Shown here in pieces: positions 57,573 through 60,000 of a stretch of 60,000 nt of DNA (position 1 is the first letter of the stretch; each line of letters starts with the position of its first letter). The notes beneath the pieces are model-generated. The model did not search any database and had not been told where the DNA came from. It worked only from the letters and a program-made list of their open reading frames with translations. The DNA comes from Owenia fusiformis (Eukaryota; Annelida; Polychaeta; Sabellida; Oweniidae): NCBI GenBank assembly GCA_903813345.2, contig CAIIXF020000011.1:37012062-37072061 (forward strand). Direction: 5' to 3'. The translations under genes were made by a program, and so were the position numbers.

Positions 57573-58072
57573 CTGGAAATATATATAAACTACATAAAAC
57601 AAGCCATCATTGTGTCGAGCACAAGCACTTCACTTTGAACCACCTACATGTGTCCAGTCTTGATTCACAAGGTTTAAGTTCTTTCAAGATTCATGTCTCC
57701 TGAAATAAAATGATTTACTGCATATCAGTTCTACTTTCCATATAATAATAGTTTTCATTAGTTTTGCATGGATTTCTACTTTACATCTTTGTAACAGGAG
57801 GCCAGAAGTTCACAAAGGTGGGAGTGGTCACAAGGGCTCAATGCAGAACCATTTTTTATTTCTTTAAATGAATATTGTTAATATTGAAAATAATTAAAAT
57901 ATAGATTATAATGCTATATTATACACGTGTAGACAGTATGAATCTAGTTTATTTGAAAGAATGCCTTCTTTCCATGTTATTACATTTCTCAATACTTGAG
58001 ACTCATATTAAAATGAGTATATCAAAATCAGCTTTCCCTATCCTGATTGAGTAGACAGGGAGGGCACAGTAA
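57573..58072. other. TMTC intron, no recognised feature
   Basis: I searched for the upstream TMTC exon on the minus strand and found none. This is ordinary AT-rich sequence. Confidence 0.5.
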
Positions 58073-58080
58073 GGAATATT

Positions 58081-58325
58081 CATCCTCCTAAGCAGGTGTC
58101 CAGAATCCATACCTCCTTCTTCCCCCTGCTATAACCAATTTGGAAGTGCCGATTAAACTGAATCACGTGATCTAATTATGCGCTGATGAATACATGATTC
58201 CTGTCACAGTGTTGCGACAGCTAATCAAATTGCAAGTTCTTAATCGGGGAAATGCTAACTGCTTATAGCAGGGGGTAAAAAGAAAGAACATATTCTGGAT
58301 TTTGAAGTCCTGTGATCGGAGGATG
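58081..58325. mobile_element. hAT-like MITE, copy 2
   Basis: The 245-bp element has ends CATCCTCC and GGAGGATG and a perfect 8-bp duplication GGAATATT (58073-58080 and 58326-58333). It is the reverse complement of the 42143 copy with moderate divergence. Confidence 0.88.
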
Positions 58326-58333
58326 GGAATATT

Positions 58334-59250
58334 AAATACAGAATACAAAGTACCAAAAATAAGGAATACGAATATTTCATTGTAAAAAGATGAAATCCCC
58401 CAGGCTACAACACTATTAGAGATAGTAAAGGTAATGAGATAACCCAAAGTGTGTAACCAATTAGTGATGTTAAGAAGGATATGAAGTATCTTACATAATA
58501 CCAGTAACCCTAATTACACAGGTAAACCAAGTTAACTAATAGTCTGGCAGAAACTTCAAAGCTAATCGTTTTCTTCGGATTACAATGTTTTTTTAAAAAA
58601 TCAGCATGAATATAGGGTTGGGACCTCAAAACCATTAGATGCCGGAGCGGCACCCTTGGGCAACTCTCTACAGAGCATTTCTTATACCCCCCTGATAAAA
58701 TATACAGGGGGTACTATAAGACACCCTCATATTTCAGACACTAATAAATATATTAACTTGAAATTTTCAGGAATTGGTTTTAGTATGATGCTTGACACAT
58801 GTGACAAAAATCAAGAAAAAATCTTAATCCGTTGCTATAGCAACAGAAATAGACACTATTTGTTACCGTAGAAATGCATTATTTTGCTGATTTTCAAAAT
58901 GTTCTTCATATTCTTGATTCTTAAAGCATCTGAAGTATACACATATCTGTTATATACATGATTAGAAGTAAAGATGAAATAATTCATCATATGGTTTATG
59001 TAATATATCTAAAATTTCAGTTGCTATAGTAACATCACTTAATAATCAGGTTTTTACATTTCACTTTCTTTAAAAAGGTGGTCCAAAATAACACTTCTTG
59101 AAAAGGTTATGCTCCCTAGGTAAAAAGTGCTGCTTTAGAGATATAAATAGTCACATGAATTTGAAAAAAAAATTATAATTTAATTTTACCTCACCTCGAC
59201 AACCACCAAATCTGGCAAAATAGATTAATTTTCAAGGTTCAAATAAAAAA
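58334..59250. other. TMTC intron, nothing firm
   Basis: This AT-rich region has no supported coding stretch or element ends. Confidence 0.45.
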
Positions 59251-59261
59251 TGCCCCCCAGT

Positions 59262-60000
59262 GGCCCCCAGAAGCTATACCATGGACCCCAGTGGCCCCAG
59301 AAGCTATACAGGGGCCCCAGTGGCCCCAAGATGCTATAAGGTCGCCGCCAGAAGCTATACAGGGACCCCTATTAGCCCCCAGAAGCTATATGGTAGCCCC
59401 CAGAAGCTATACAGGGGCTCCAATTGGCCCTTAGAAGCTATATGGTGACTTCCAGAAGCTATACAGGGGCCCCCAGTAGCCCCCAGAATCTATACAGTGG
59501 CCCCTAGTGCCCCCTTAAAGCTATATGGTGGCCCCGGAAAGCAATATGGTGGCCCCCAGAAGCCCCAGAAGCATATCCAGTGGCCCCTAGTAGCCCCAAG
59601 AAACTATATGGTGGTCCCTAGTGGCTCCAAGAAGCTATACAGGGGCCCCTAGTGGCCCAGGAAGCTATTTGGTAGGCCCCAGAAGCTATGTGATGGCACC
59701 CAGAAGCTATACGGTGGCCCCAAGTAGCCGCCAGAAGCTATAGGATGGCATCCAGTGGTCCACAGAAGCTATATGGTAGCCCCCAGAAGCTGTAAGGTGG
59801 TCCCTAAAGGCCCCAAGAAACTATACAGGGGACCCCCAGAAGCTATACGGTGGCTCCCAAAAACTATATGGTGGCCCCCAAGTGTCCCCAAGAAGCTAAA
59901 CAGGAGCCCCCAGAAGCTATACGGGGACCCCTAGTAGCCCTCAGAAGCTATATGGTAGCCCCCGGAAGCTATACAGGGGCTCCAAATGGCCCCTAGAAGC
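59262..60000. repeat. C-rich minisatellite, continues beyond window
   Basis: AGAAGCTATA followed by (C/T)(A/G)(G/T)GGGCCCC or (T/C)GGTGGCCCC, and CCAGTGGCCCC or TAGTAGCCCC, recurs dozens of times with a basic unit of about 17-20 bp in variable combinations. One frame stays open by chance (59260-59448). Confidence 0.9.

Noticed and set aside
59260-59448. 62-codon frame with repeated RSYTG motifs
   Set aside because: It is a by-product of minisatellite units whose length happens to keep the frame briefly.

Overview
The window is nuclear DNA of an animal, most likely an invertebrate bilaterian. It is AT-rich, its genes are split by long introns with canonical GT/AG borders, much of the intron sequence is young transposable elements, and the recognisable genes (TMTC, ITIH) are animal families. 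I cannot name the phylum from sequence alone.

Host genes. (1) Plus strand, about 409-2328: the 3' end of an inter-alpha-trypsin-inhibitor heavy-chain-like (ITIH) gene, with a predicted 18-nt microexon and three C-terminal exons. (2) Minus strand, 57572 down to 3600: thirteen phase-consistent exons (596 codons) of a TMTC-family gene, closest in my reading to TMTC1, an ER O-mannosyltransferase with an N-terminal membrane domain and C-terminal TPRs. Its first exons lie to the right, and its last TPR codons were not found at the left end, where it converges tail-to-tail with ITIH. (3) Nested in TMTC introns on the plus strand: two near-identical two-exon genes (25493-28859 and 37840-41073), each encoding a 398-residue type II membrane protein whose lumenal part resembles the C-terminal domain of plant STELLO proteins. 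There is also a truncated copy with a stop (about 29210-29511) and an orphan paralogous first exon (9592-9708). The duplication that made the two genes also copied one 144-nt TMTC TPR exon (41187-41330 and 29058-29201).

Mobile DNA. A complete, apparently very young Ty3/Gypsy LTR retrotransposon (15384-25252, minus strand) sits in a TMTC intron. It has equal-length LTRs that look identical, a PBS, a PPT and a target duplication, gag joined to pol by a clear -1 frameshift cassette, and a third ORF with two C2H2 zinc fingers where env would normally be. Its LTRs carry a cluster of NRF1-like sites, a YY1-like site and a TATA-like box. Around it are many non-autonomous TIR elements, several with readable target duplications (TTA, TTAA, TA, 8-bp hAT-like) and three with a pre-insertion site preserved in a paralogous repeat. 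There are also fold-back elements, a 7.5-kb giant inverted repeat with 173-bp satellite arms (45674-53213), and a minisatellite running off the right end.

Two TMTC exons have their 3' splice site plus first coding bases duplicated upstream, in one case five times at regular spacing. That is unusual and could affect splicing.
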